64,000 nt of DNA from NCBI GenBank assembly GCA_041159865.1, contig JBEAXK010000070.1, forward strand, positions 62,001-126,000, written 5' to 3'. The translations under genes and the position numbers were made by a program. Under the pieces are notes generated by a model that saw only the letters and a list, made by a program, of their open reading frames with translations, was not told the origin of the DNA and searched no databases. This DNA comes from BJGN01 sp041159865. Its GTDB lineage: Bacteria; Bacteroidota; Bacteroidia; Chitinophagales; Saprospiraceae. This document shows positions 16,242 through 25,250 of the stretch, in pieces. How positions within the stretch are numbered: position 1 is the stretch's first letter; each line of letters starts with the position of its first letter.

Positions 16242-17214
16242 GGATCATTCATCCGAGACAAAAAATATTGTTTTTGTTGTCGGAGATGTTATGTTAGACA
16301 AATATATTCATGGAGTTGTTAACAGAATTTCTCCAGAAGCACCTGTACCCATACTCGAGATGAATGCAACATCTGAAAGACCTGGAGGTGCTGCAAACGT
16401 AGCCTTAAATCTGAATGGTTTAAATATTAAGACTATTTTGTTTTCTGTTATTGGTAAAGATAATGCAGCAGATTCCTTAATCACTTTTTTACAGCATAAA
16501 GGTCTTTCAACAGAAGGCTTCCTGAATAGTTCCTCGCGAAAGACTTCGGAAAAGATTAGAATCATGTCTAATGGACAACATCTTTTGAGAATAGACAATG
16601 AAGATATTCACCCATTATCAAAAGAGGAAGAAAAAAAATTATTACAGGTCATCCAGGACTTATGGGAAAAATATAGTCCTAAAATGTTGGTCCTTCAAGA
16701 TTATAATAAAGGGGTTTTAACTTCATTTTTAATTAATGCATTAATTAAATTGGCGAAAAAAAAATTAGTTCCTGTTGCGGTTGATCCTAAAAATGATCAT
16801 TTTTGGGATTTTAAGGAGGTGGCTATTTTTAAACCAAATAGAAGAGAAATACAGAAAAATATTCCTTTTCAATTTCATAATAACAGGACTGATTTAAAAA
16901 AAGTGTCAGATTATATTTTTGCTAAACTCAACAGTCAAATTGCGGTTATAACTCTTGGAGAAAATGGTATTTGGCTGGCGAACCGTAACTCGTCTATCTG
17001 GATTAAAGGTATTAAACAGGAAATCATTGATGTTTGCGGAGCTGGAGATTCAGTTATAGCTTGTTTAGTTTGGGCTTTTATAAATAATTACGATTTAGAG
17101 ACGATGGGAAAATTAGCTAACGCTGCAGGTGCTCAGGTTTGTTCCCGTTCAGGAGTCGTTTCCCTTGAGATGAAATCTTTTTGGTCATTTTACCTTAATT
17201 CATATACGAAATAA
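16234..17214 (+). CDS. D-glycero-beta-D-manno-heptose-7-phosphate kinase (RfaE1 domain only)
   Basis: PfkB-family sugar kinase acting in ADP-heptose synthesis for the LPS core. Its 326 residues contain VVGDVMLDKYIHG, RISPEAPVPILE and ERPGGAANVALNL near the N-terminus and the anion-hole/catalytic DVCGAGDSV with base Asp272. All of these match the kinase half of HldE. The adenylyltransferase half (RfaE2) is missing, so ADP-heptose synthesis would need a separate gene. The overlap with kdtA supports co-expression and the LPS assignment. Other PfkB sugar kinases are less likely because of the RISPEAPVP signature. Confidence 0.87.
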   Translation: MSKDHSSETKNIVFVVGDVMLDKYIHGVVNRISPEAPVPILEMNATSERPGGAANVALNLNGLNIKTILFSVIGKDNAADSLITFLQHKGLSTEGFLNSSSRKTSEKIRIMSNGQHLLRIDNEDIHPLSKEEEKKLLQVIQDLWEKYSPKMLVLQDYNKGVLTSFLINALIKLAKKKLVPVAVDPKNDHFWDFKEVAIFKPNRREIQKNIPFQFHNNRTDLKKVSDYIFAKLNSQIAVITLGENGIWLANRNSSIWIKGIKQEIIDVCGAGDSVIACLVWAFINNYDLETMGKLANAAGAQVCSRSGVVSLEMKSFWSFYLNSYTK

Positions 17215-17223
17215 ACTAAAATT

Positions 17224-18990
17224 ATGAACTGCATGAAGACATACATCCGATTTTGGCCTTTATTTATTTTGGCTTTTCTGTTAAATATCTCTACCATTGA
17301 TTCTCAGACAGTTTCTCCTTTTTATAGTGAAACCTTTCCTTCTGCTGCCGATTTTGGTGCCAAATGGGTGTCTGGAGGAACGAATGCCGGACCTGAAAAG
17401 TGGAAATGGAGTGATAATCCGAAAACTTTGTTTGAAGGTCAACCTGATTTTACCTCAAAAACGGCCGCAAATGGATTCGTTATTTTTAATTCTGAAGATA
17501 ATGGAGAAGTTCCTCATGATGTATTTTTAACCGCCATTAATCCCATTAATTGTGTGGGAAAGAAAAATATATTTTTAAGATTTGAAAATCAATATGCTTT
17601 TTATTCTCCTCCAAGCCAATCAGTAGCACAGGTCGGTATTAGTTTTGACGGCACTACTTATACCTACAAAACAGTTTTGACTGACGTGGCTTCCAATAAT
17701 GTAAGTGCGTCGAGACAAATAGTAACTCTAGAATTACCAGAAGCAGTTGGAAAAGAAAAAGTTTTTATACGGTTTCGATGGAAAGGAAATTATGAATATG
17801 CCTGGCGTTTGGATGATATAGGGCTTTTTGAAGGAAATCCTCAGCCGGCTCGTGATATGGTGGTTTCTGCTCCAATATTACCAGAGAGTTTTGCCGTTCC
17901 CGTTTCTCAGGTGCAAGAGGTGCCTTTTGTAGCTACCGTAAGTAACAAAGGAACTCTTGCTCAACCTAAAGTTAAATTTGGAGTAAAGGTTATTTCCTCA
18001 AATGGTCAGTCATTTAATGCCGATACGACCCTTCTGAATTTGAAAAGCGGTTTGGTAGATACTTTTTCTATTCCCAGAATTTTTATCCCCAGGGATACAG
18101 GGAGTTATGCGACACAATATTCAGTTACCACTGATTCAACCGATGAAGTTCCCTCTGACAATAGCCTGGTTTCAAATTTTTTAGTTACCAGAAATTTATT
18201 TTCCAAAGATGATGGAATTCTCTCCAGTGCTACACAGCCTTCTACAGTCACTGGTGATATATGGGAGGCTGGAAATTATTATTATGTAAAAAAGGCTGGA
18301 TTTGATGCCTATGAGGCTTTGTTTTCAGTGGCAAGTAATGGAAATGCTCATCAGGGTAAATCAATCAGTTTACTCCTATATCAATATATTGATAATGGCG
18401 ACTCTAAATTTGATGATAAAGATTTAAAAGTTGTTGGATATGGTTTCCATGAATTTAAAACGGAGAAGAATTTTGAATTGATAACCACTCCTTTATTGAA
18501 TCTGGAAACGAATAATCCTGGAGTCCCTTTGAAAGCAGATGGCGATTATATTTTGATGGTTCAATATGCAAAAGATATGTTTATGCCTTACAGTAAAATT
18601 ACTTACAATTATGGCCAGCTTTCTACGATTATAAAGAATGGAGATTGGTTTGGAGGTGGATTTGGTAAGGATATAACTGCTTTAGTACGTATGAGAATAA
18701 GAGAAAAATCGACGTCAGTACCTGTAATTCAGAGTGAATCAGCTGGGATGGAAATTTTCCCAAATCCAGCTGTTAATGATTTTTATGTTAATATCAAAGC
18801 AGTTGATCCCGCTGACTTTGAAAGTTATGCTATCTTCGATGTATTGGGTAAAAAAGTATGGGAAGAAAAAATAAGCCTTTCGGGAAATGTCTCTTTTAAA
18901 ATAAATGCTCCTCTTCCTGATGGTAGCTATTTAGTTCAGTGTAAAACAAAAAAGGGAATCATAACAGGTAAAGTACAGATTATAAAATAA
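17224..18990 (+). CDS. T9SS cargo protein with type A sorting domain
   Basis: A 588-residue secreted protein. Residues 1-28 form a signal peptide (hydrophobic FWPLFILAFLL, ending DSQ). Residues about 30-200 look like a MAM/jelly-roll-type beta domain (FENQYAFYSP...VFIRFRWKGN), followed by a CARDB-like region (FVATVSNKGTL...DTFSIPRI) and a large beta-rich part. The last about 75 residues form a Por-type sorting domain, from MEIFPNPAVNDFYV through YAIFDVLGKKVW to DGSYLVQCKTKKGIITGKVQIIK, which directs export through the type IX system and cell-surface attachment. No catalytic motif was recognised. It lies 9 bp behind the heptose kinase gene. Confidence 0.85.
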   Translation: MNCMKTYIRFWPLFILAFLLNISTIDSQTVSPFYSETFPSAADFGAKWVSGGTNAGPEKWKWSDNPKTLFEGQPDFTSKTAANGFVIFNSEDNGEVPHDVFLTAINPINCVGKKNIFLRFENQYAFYSPPSQSVAQVGISFDGTTYTYKTVLTDVASNNVSASRQIVTLELPEAVGKEKVFIRFRWKGNYEYAWRLDDIGLFEGNPQPARDMVVSAPILPESFAVPVSQVQEVPFVATVSNKGTLAQPKVKFGVKVISSNGQSFNADTTLLNLKSGLVDTFSIPRIFIPRDTGSYATQYSVTTDSTDEVPSDNSLVSNFLVTRNLFSKDDGILSSATQPSTVTGDIWEAGNYYYVKKAGFDAYEALFSVASNGNAHQGKSISLLLYQYIDNGDSKFDDKDLKVVGYGFHEFKTEKNFELITTPLLNLETNNPGVPLKADGDYILMVQYAKDMFMPYSKITYNYGQLSTIIKNGDWFGGGFGKDITALVRMRIREKSTSVPVIQSESAGMEIFPNPAVNDFYVNIKAVDPADFESYAIFDVLGKKVWEEKISLSGNVSFKINAPLPDGSYLVQCKTKKGIITGKVQIIK

Positions 18991-19001
18991 TCAACATAAA
19001 A

Positions 19002-19036
19002 AACCCGGAGCCATGCAATTAAGTAGGTTCCGGGTT
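19002..19036. terminator. Bidirectional terminator between the T9SS cargo gene and valS
   Basis: The arms AACCCGGAGCC and GGTTCCGGGTT form an 8-bp perfect G+C-rich stem plus two more pairs, placed between two convergent genes. The A-run before it and the T-rich flank after it allow it to serve both strands. Confidence 0.7.
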
Positions 19037-19071
19037 GATTTCACTTGCAAAATTTATAAAGAAAATATTCC

Positions 19072-21816
19072 CTAGCCCAATTTAGTTAAGGCCTCCATTA
19101 ATCCCTTTAATTTGGTTTGACCGTCGGCTAATTTTTGCCTTTCTTTATTTACAATATCGGCCGGCGCACTATTTGCAAATTTTTCATTTGATAATTTCAT
19201 TTCTACAGAGGCAATAAATTTTTGAAAATATTCAATTTCTTTCTGAAGTCTGACTTTCTCCTCATCCACATTAATCGTGGTATTGATAACTAAATAAAAT
19301 TTATCATTACCTCCAAGGAAGGTGACAGAATTAGCTACTTCCTCCTCTGTAAGGGAAACATCCTTTAATACACTGGTTTTACAAAGGGCCTCTTTTAGTC
19401 CTTTTCTTTGTAACCAATGGCTGGTTAAAATTGATTTTTGAAGGAAAAGAGATAATTCTTCCTTCATTTTTATCTGGTTATTATTTCGGATTTCCCGAAT
19501 TGATGTGGTTACCAATTGAAGTAATTCAATATCTGAAATAAGGGACTTGTCAAAATCAGTTAATTCTGGCCATTTACTTATCACACAATCTTCACCTTCT
19601 GCTCTGGGTTTCAATTGTTGCCAAATTTCTTCGGTCACAAAAGGCATAAAAGGGTGCAGAATAGTCATTAATTTTTCAAAATGAGAAATAGCCTGATTAA
19701 GTACTTTTTTCTGAATAGGTTCTCCGTAAGGAGGCTTAATTAACTCTAAATACCAGGAACAAAAATCATCCCATATCAATTTATAGACAGTAATAAGAGC
19801 TTCACTTAGGCGGTATGAATTAAATTGATCTTGCAAAAGAACTAATGTCTGATTGATTCTTGCTTCCAGCCATTGATTGGCAAGTTCAGCAATTTCCTGA
19901 TCTCCCTGATTAACATCCTCTCCCGTAATTTCCCAACCCTGCAATAATCTTAATGCATTCCATAGTTTATTACAAAAATTACGACCTTGTTCACAAAGTT
20001 TACTTTCATTTAATACTTCCTGGGTTTTAGGGTCAAAGGGAGCATCAAAAATAATATCATTTCCAGCAGCAGCACTAGACAAAACCCCAAATCGAACACC
20101 ATCGGCACCATAATTATCTATCAATGCTAAAGCATCAGGCGAATTGCCTAACGATTTGGACATTTTCCTGCGTTTATTATCCCTAACCATTCCTGTATAA
20201 TAGACCGCTTTGAAAGGCATAGCTCCTTTCTCTTTGATGTTAGCTTTGTCCAGTAATTCAGGAGAGAATTCATAACCTGACATAATCATTCTGGCTACCC
20301 AGAAAAACATAATATCCCATCCAGTTACTAAAACCTGTGTCGGATAATAATAAGCAATTTCTTTATTATCTTTAAATCCATCAAATACAGAAAGAGGCCA
20401 TAACCACGACGAAAACCATGTATCGACGACGTCTTCATCTTGCTTTAAATCATCTATGGACAACGCAGAAATCCCTGTTTTTTCAATCGCTTGAATGAGG
20501 GCTTCTTCCGCTGATTTAGCTACAAAAACCTGTTGGTTTTCTCCTTCCTCTTCCGTTTTTAAGAACCAAGCGGGAATTCTTTGTCCCCACCAAAGTTGTC
20601 GGCTGATGCACCAGTCTTTTATGGAATCCTCTTGCAACCAGCTCTGGTACATATTAAACATGGATTCCGGGTAAAACTTTACCTCTCCACTTTTAACAGC
20701 TTCTAGAGCCATTTTTGCAAATGGTTTCATATCAACAAACCATTGCAAACTTAATCTAGGTTCAACTACGGCATCGGTTCTTTCACTGTGACCAATACTT
20801 GTTCTATAATCTTCCGTTTTTTCTAAAACCCCGGCATCTTCCAGTAACTTTTTTATATTTCTGCGGGCTTCAAAGCGATCTTGTCCGATTAAAATTCCAG
20901 CTTTATCATTTAACTTACCATTCGGTGTTAAAATATCAATCACAGGCAATTGATGCTTTTTCCCAATTTCGTAGTCATTCTGATCGTGAGCAGGAGTTAT
21001 TTTTAAGGCACCTGTTCCAAATGTTATATCGACATAAGAATCGGCAATAACAGGTATTTCTCTCTTTATAAGTGGGATAATGACTTTTTTACCGATAAAA
21101 GATTGATATCTCTCATCCTCAGGATGCACAGCAATGGCCGTGTCAGCCATAATGGTTTCTGGTCTTTGGGTTGCAATGGTAATAAAAAGATTCGGATTGT
21201 CTGCTCGTCTGTATTTTAAATAAAAAAGACGTGCATTTTCTTCTTTATAAATTACTTCCTCATTCGATAATACGGTAAGTGCTTCAGGATCCCAGTTTGT
21301 CATTCTAAGACCTCTATAAATCCTGCCTTTTTCATAAAGGTTTACAAAAACATGTAAGACAGCATCAGAAAGGGAGGGTTCCATTGTAAATCTGGTCCTT
21401 TCCCAGTCGCAGGAAGCTCCAAGTCTTTTTAATTGATCTAAAATGATTCCTCCATATTTTTCTTTCCATGCAAATGCATGTTCTAAAAAGGCCTCTCTGC
21501 CTATATCTCCTTTTTTAATTCCTTTTTCTCTTAATAATCTAACTACTTTAGCTTCAGTAGCAATACTGGCATGATCTGTACCGGGAACCCAGCATGCATT
21601 TTTTCCTGATAACCTGGCTTTCCTGATTAGAATATCCTGGATGGTATTATTAAGCATGTGACCCATGTGCAAGACTCCAGTAACATTTGGAGGAGGAATA
21701 ACTATCGTAAAGGGTTCACGTTCATCGGGTTCAGAATGAAAATAATTCTTTTTAAGCCAATAATCATACCACTTAGATTCTGTTTCTTGAGGTTGATAGC
21801 GTGCTGACAAGGACAT
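19072..21816 (-). CDS. valS: Valyl-tRNA synthetase
   Basis: Charges tRNA-Val, with editing of threonine. The 914-residue class I synthetase has the HIGH motif as HMGH at 50-53 within PPPNVTGVLHMGHML, the CP1 editing domain with TQRPETIMADTA, the WCISRQLWWGQRIPAWF zone, KMSKS near 552, an anticodon-binding domain and a C-terminal coiled coil (VRLQKEIEYFQKFIASVEMKL and following). The length is normal. lysA lies 30 bp upstream on the same strand, so the two may share a transcript. Confidence 0.97.
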   Translation of the reverse strand: MSLSARYQPQETESKWYDYWLKKNYFHSEPDEREPFTIVIPPPNVTGVLHMGHMLNNTIQDILIRKARLSGKNACWVPGTDHASIATEAKVVRLLREKGIKKGDIGREAFLEHAFAWKEKYGGIILDQLKRLGASCDWERTRFTMEPSLSDAVLHVFVNLYEKGRIYRGLRMTNWDPEALTVLSNEEVIYKEENARLFYLKYRRADNPNLFITIATQRPETIMADTAIAVHPEDERYQSFIGKKVIIPLIKREIPVIADSYVDITFGTGALKITPAHDQNDYEIGKKHQLPVIDILTPNGKLNDKAGILIGQDRFEARRNIKKLLEDAGVLEKTEDYRTSIGHSERTDAVVEPRLSLQWFVDMKPFAKMALEAVKSGEVKFYPESMFNMYQSWLQEDSIKDWCISRQLWWGQRIPAWFLKTEEEGENQQVFVAKSAEEALIQAIEKTGISALSIDDLKQDEDVVDTWFSSWLWPLSVFDGFKDNKEIAYYYPTQVLVTGWDIMFFWVARMIMSGYEFSPELLDKANIKEKGAMPFKAVYYTGMVRDNKRRKMSKSLGNSPDALALIDNYGADGVRFGVLSSAAAGNDIIFDAPFDPKTQEVLNESKLCEQGRNFCNKLWNALRLLQGWEITGEDVNQGDQEIAELANQWLEARINQTLVLLQDQFNSYRLSEALITVYKLIWDDFCSWYLELIKPPYGEPIQKKVLNQAISHFEKLMTILHPFMPFVTEEIWQQLKPRAEGEDCVISKWPELTDFDKSLISDIELLQLVTTSIREIRNNNQIKMKEELSLFLQKSILTSHWLQRKGLKEALCKTSVLKDVSLTEEEVANSVTFLGGNDKFYLVINTTINVDEEKVRLQKEIEYFQKFIASVEMKLSNEKFANSAPADIVNKERQKLADGQTKLKGLMEALTKLG

Positions 21817-21846
21817 ATAATTTATTTTTCGGGATTTATCTAAATC

Positions 21847-23088
21847 CTATTTTAAAAAGGATAATTCAACTTGGGTTTGTAAAATTTCTTCGAGGGTTTC
21901 CCTTTTTCGTATTAAATGTAACCCGCCATCAATAAAAAGTGCTTCTGCAGGTCTGGGCCTTGAATTATAGTTGGAAGCCATTGTATAACCATAAGCGCCT
22001 GCATTATGAAAACATAAAATATCCCCTTCTTTGATCTCAGGCAGGTCTCGGTTTTTGGCAAAGGTATCTGTTTCACATATATTACCGACAATGTCATAGG
22101 TGAACAATCCACCGTAAGGATTAGAACAATTTGTAATATGATGATAAGCATCATAAAACATGGGTCTTATCAAATGATTAAATCCAGAATCAACGCCCGC
22201 AAATAAAACGTAAGGAGTTTGTTTAATAACATTTACCTGAACAAAAAAGTAACCTGCTTCACTAACTAAATATTTTCCAGGCTCAAAAATAAGCGATAAT
22301 TTTCTTCCATATTTTTCACAAAAATGGTTAAAAGCGGTACTCAATAATTGGCCTAGTTCGGTTAAATCGGCCTTTTTATCTTCTGGTTTGTATTTTATTT
22401 TAAATCCTCCACCTAAATCCAAAAAAGTTAAATCTGGAAAATTCAAAGCTACCTCAAATAGTAAATCTGCTACTTTTACAAATGATTCAGCATCCTTTAC
22501 GTCTGAACCGACATGAATATGCAAACCCTCTACCTTTAAACCGGTATTTTTCAAAATGGTCTTAATTTCCGTCAATTGCTCAAAGGAAATACCAAATTTT
22601 GAATGGGTATGACCTACAGAAATATTGATATTACCTCCTGCGAGAATATGGGGATTTAATCTGATACAAACAGGAGTTTCTGGGAAAACTTGTCCAAATC
22701 GTAATAAAAAGGGCAAATTATCAATATTTATGCGTACACCCAGCTCAACTGCTTCTGCAATTTCTTCAAAGCCGACCATATTGGGAGTAAACATAATCTC
22801 GCTCGGTTTAAAGCCAGCCATTAACCCAATTTTAATTTCTTCCAGGGAGACTGTATCCAAACCTGCTCCCCATTTTTTCATTAAACGTAAGATATTGATA
22901 TTGGTCAGTGCTTTACAAGCATAATGGATATGAAGATCATCAACCGTAAATGCAGATTTGAATCCTTCAATCTGTTTTTCCATTTCGTCTGCGTCATAAA
23001 CAAATAATGGGGTACCGTATTTTGCGCACCAAATTTCAGGTTCAAATCCTTCAGGAAGTGATTTCGTTGATTTTTCTGGATAAAGCAT
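21847..23088 (-). CDS. lysA: Diaminopimelate decarboxylase
   Basis: Final step of lysine synthesis: meso-diaminopimelate to L-lysine, PLP-dependent. The 413-residue fold-type III enzyme has the PLP Lys59 in HYACKALTN, HIHVGSD, LDLGGGF, EPGKYLV, and the dimer-contributed NICETDTFAK catalytic Cys followed by GAYGYTMASNYN. The presence of both CETD and GAYG motifs separates it from ornithine/arginine decarboxylases of the same fold. It starts at ATG 23088 and is divergent from the ECF sigma factor gene. Confidence 0.95.
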   Translation of the reverse strand: MLYPEKSTKSLPEGFEPEIWCAKYGTPLFVYDADEMEKQIEGFKSAFTVDDLHIHYACKALTNINILRLMKKWGAGLDTVSLEEIKIGLMAGFKPSEIMFTPNMVGFEEIAEAVELGVRINIDNLPFLLRFGQVFPETPVCIRLNPHILAGGNINISVGHTHSKFGISFEQLTEIKTILKNTGLKVEGLHIHVGSDVKDAESFVKVADLLFEVALNFPDLTFLDLGGGFKIKYKPEDKKADLTELGQLLSTAFNHFCEKYGRKLSLIFEPGKYLVSEAGYFFVQVNVIKQTPYVLFAGVDSGFNHLIRPMFYDAYHHITNCSNPYGGLFTYDIVGNICETDTFAKNRDLPEIKEGDILCFHNAGAYGYTMASNYNSRPRPAEALFIDGGLHLIRKRETLEEILQTQVELSFLK

Positions 23089-23218
23089 GGAATAGTCTTA
23101 AAATTTGTCGCAAAATTGCGATATTTCTTTCATAACCTTACACCCTAGGGAAGCAATTTTGCATCTTATCTGTAAATTTATCCTTTTTAAGTCTATTATA
23201 TAAGGCTTTATAACTTTT

Positions 23219-23779
23219 ATGGAGGAATCAAAATTAATTGAGCTATGTATAAAACAAGACCAAAATGCACAAGAAATTTTGTACAAAAAGTATGCTCCTA
23301 AATTTCTCGCGCTTATTTCAAGGTATATTCCCCGGCAAGCAGATGCAGAGGATGTCCTGGTAGAGTCTTTTTTTAAAATTTTTATAAAGGTTGATACTTA
23401 TAAAAAAGAAGGAAGTTTTGAAGGATGGATGAAAAAATTGGTAGTCAATGATTGTTTAATGTTTTTAAGGAAAAATAAAATGATCACCCTCGGTATGGAT
23501 GCTATTGACCAAACTAAAATGATAAGTCAGCCCCCGTTGGAAAATGATATTGATGCCCTAAAAAGAATGATTGACTCACTGCCCAACGGCTATAAGATAA
23601 TTTTTAATTTATACGTCGTAGAAGGGTTTAAACATAAGGAAATAGCAGAGCTTTTAGGAATAAGTATAAATACTTCCAAGTCTCAGTTGATTCATGCTAA
23701 AAGAAGTATCAGGAGATTTCTTGGACTGGATGAAGTCGATCCTGCCTTACCCGAAGGTAATGATGATGAAGAATTTTAA
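23219..23779 (+). CDS. ECF-type RNA polymerase sigma factor
   Basis: A 186-residue two-domain sigma-70 protein. Region 2 (about 20-90) contains LYKKYAPKFLALISRYI, DAEDVLVESFFKIF and GSFEGWMKKLVVNDCL. Region 4 (about 115-170) contains LPNGYKIIFNLYVVEGFKHKEIAELLGISINTSKSQLIHAKRSIRRFL, the -35-binding helix-turn-helix. The acidic tail (GNDDEEF) is common in Bacteroidota ECF factors. A small membrane protein gene follows after 8 bp and may be its partner. The pair converges on the SprF/SprB-like operon. Target genes are unknown. Confidence 0.9.
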   Translation: MEESKLIELCIKQDQNAQEILYKKYAPKFLALISRYIPRQADAEDVLVESFFKIFIKVDTYKKEGSFEGWMKKLVVNDCLMFLRKNKMITLGMDAIDQTKMISQPPLENDIDALKRMIDSLPNGYKIIFNLYVVEGFKHKEIAELLGISINTSKSQLIHAKRSIRRFLGLDEVDPALPEGNDDEEF

Positions 23780-23787
23780 TTTTAAAT

Positions 23788-24141
23788 ATGATGCAAAATA
23801 AATTTACCACCTGGAATAAAATTTCCGAAGATTTGAATAAAGTCGAACAGGTTCCTTCAGATCATGTTTGGCTGCGCATTAATCAAAAAAAAATGAAACG
23901 TAGGTTGGTTAGACTTAGTTATAGTAGTGTAGCGGCCTCTATTTTGCTGGTGTTAGGTATCTTTTTGTTAAACAAGGAGAAATCAATTTCCTTTTCAGGC
24001 TATTCTTATGAGCCGTCTATTGAAAAAACTGAGGCAGATTCTTTTCTGGCTTCTATTACTTTTTCAAATACCACATTATCTCATTATGGTAAAGTTGTGG
24101 AGGGAAATGAAATTAAAATGTTAGTTCCTAAAAAACCCTAA
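23788..24141 (+). CDS. Single-pass membrane protein next to the sigma factor (possible anti-sigma)
   Basis: A 117-residue protein with an N-terminal cytoplasmic part of about 42 residues rich in charged residues, one transmembrane helix at about 43-62 (LSYSSVAASILLVLGIFLLN), and about 55 residues outside. The topology and the 8-bp spacing behind an ECF sigma gene suggest an anti-sigma or signalling partner. It has no zinc-binding Cys/His motif and is not recognisable as a known anti-sigma family, so this is inference from context. Confidence 0.6.
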   Translation: MMQNKFTTWNKISEDLNKVEQVPSDHVWLRINQKKMKRRLVRLSYSSVAASILLVLGIFLLNKEKSISFSGYSYEPSIEKTEADSFLASITFSNTTLSHYGKVVEGNEIKMLVPKKP

Positions 24142-24185
24142 ATTTGAATAATAAGGTGTGCTAGGCTATCAAAATTTGCCTTTAA

Positions 24186-25241
24186 CTAAAGTCGTGGGCA
24201 AGCAATTTTCTTTTTATAGTTGGCTGGTTTTGTCCATGTTAAATTGATTTCAAAGGAATTTCTAGAAAAATTTCCTGTAGCCACTGGCTTTTGTCCAACC
24301 CCATAAGCAAGACCCATTTGGATGCTTTTAATTTCAAATATAGTTTGAAAGGTTAGCTCTCCAATGAACCAATGTCCGGTATCCGATTGACTTCCTTGAA
24401 ACCAGATTCCGGCCCGAAGAGCATTATCATTCCAATCGCGTGGGTTAAATCTAAAGGGCGTACCCAGACTTATTCTCTGATGTGTTCCTTGCCTCAGATA
24501 GAAAAATGCAGGTAGAAATTGAGTGCTTTCCAGTATTTTGAATTCTCCACCTGTAACAAATGTAATTTTACGAGGTAATCTATTTGTAGAATTTGGGATA
24601 AATCCAGTTTTAGGGTTATTAATATGAAATATACTCAGTCCTGCATAAATTCCCTTCTCATTATCCCAGCTATTGGTCCACATTAGGCCTGCATTCAAAT
24701 CGGGATTAAAAGAAGAGGCATATTGCCCATTATTGGGTTCTCCATTGGGTAATGCGAAATTAATACCACCTGTAACAGGATCATATTGATTAGAATACCA
24801 GGCATTATATCCCAGATAATTTTGTTCTGCCCCAAGTTGAAACGCCAAGCTTAAATATTGAGTCCCTTTCCCGTATCGCCCAGCTTTCAATAATTTCATA
24901 AATCCACCGCCAATACTTATTTCTTGATTTACAAACAAGGGGTCACCCATTTTAAAGGAGGAAATAAGTCCCTGTAAGGTCCAAAAATCCTTATTTCCTG
25001 CCTTATACCTGGTATCAAATCCAAAGGCTGACAATTGATTCATATATTGATTATCTGGAAGGTCAGTATGATTTTTGAATTGAATAATTGCTCTGATTTC
25101 ACCCTTAAATAACCCTGCAAATGCCGGATTTATTAAAAGTGGATGTGAGGTTATCTGTGAAAAAACAGGATCCTGCCCCAAACTTATGGTCAGAGAAGAT
25201 ACTATGATGAGCAGACTAAGCCATCCTGTTTTAAGATTCAT
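24186..25241 (-). CDS. PorP/SprF family type IX secretion membrane protein
   Basis: A 351-residue outer-membrane beta-barrel of the PorP/SprF family. A signal peptide (to about residue 22, ending SLGQ) precedes DPVFSQITSHPLLINPAFAG, the family's diagnostic N-terminal block; regularly spaced strands follow to the C-terminus. SprF-type proteins are needed for surface delivery of their neighbouring SprB-type adhesin. Here the partner is the upstream gene, 9 bp away on the same strand, which fits the standard sprB-sprF pair. Confidence 0.9.
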   Translation of the reverse strand: MNLKTGWLSLLIIVSSLTISLGQDPVFSQITSHPLLINPAFAGLFKGEIRAIIQFKNHTDLPDNQYMNQLSAFGFDTRYKAGNKDFWTLQGLISSFKMGDPLFVNQEISIGGGFMKLLKAGRYGKGTQYLSLAFQLGAEQNYLGYNAWYSNQYDPVTGGINFALPNGEPNNGQYASSFNPDLNAGLMWTNSWDNEKGIYAGLSIFHINNPKTGFIPNSTNRLPRKITFVTGGEFKILESTQFLPAFFYLRQGTHQRISLGTPFRFNPRDWNDNALRAGIWFQGSQSDTGHWFIGELTFQTIFEIKSIQMGLAYGVGQKPVATGNFSRNSFEINLTWTKPANYKKKIACPRL

Positions 25242-25250
25242 TTTGATTGT

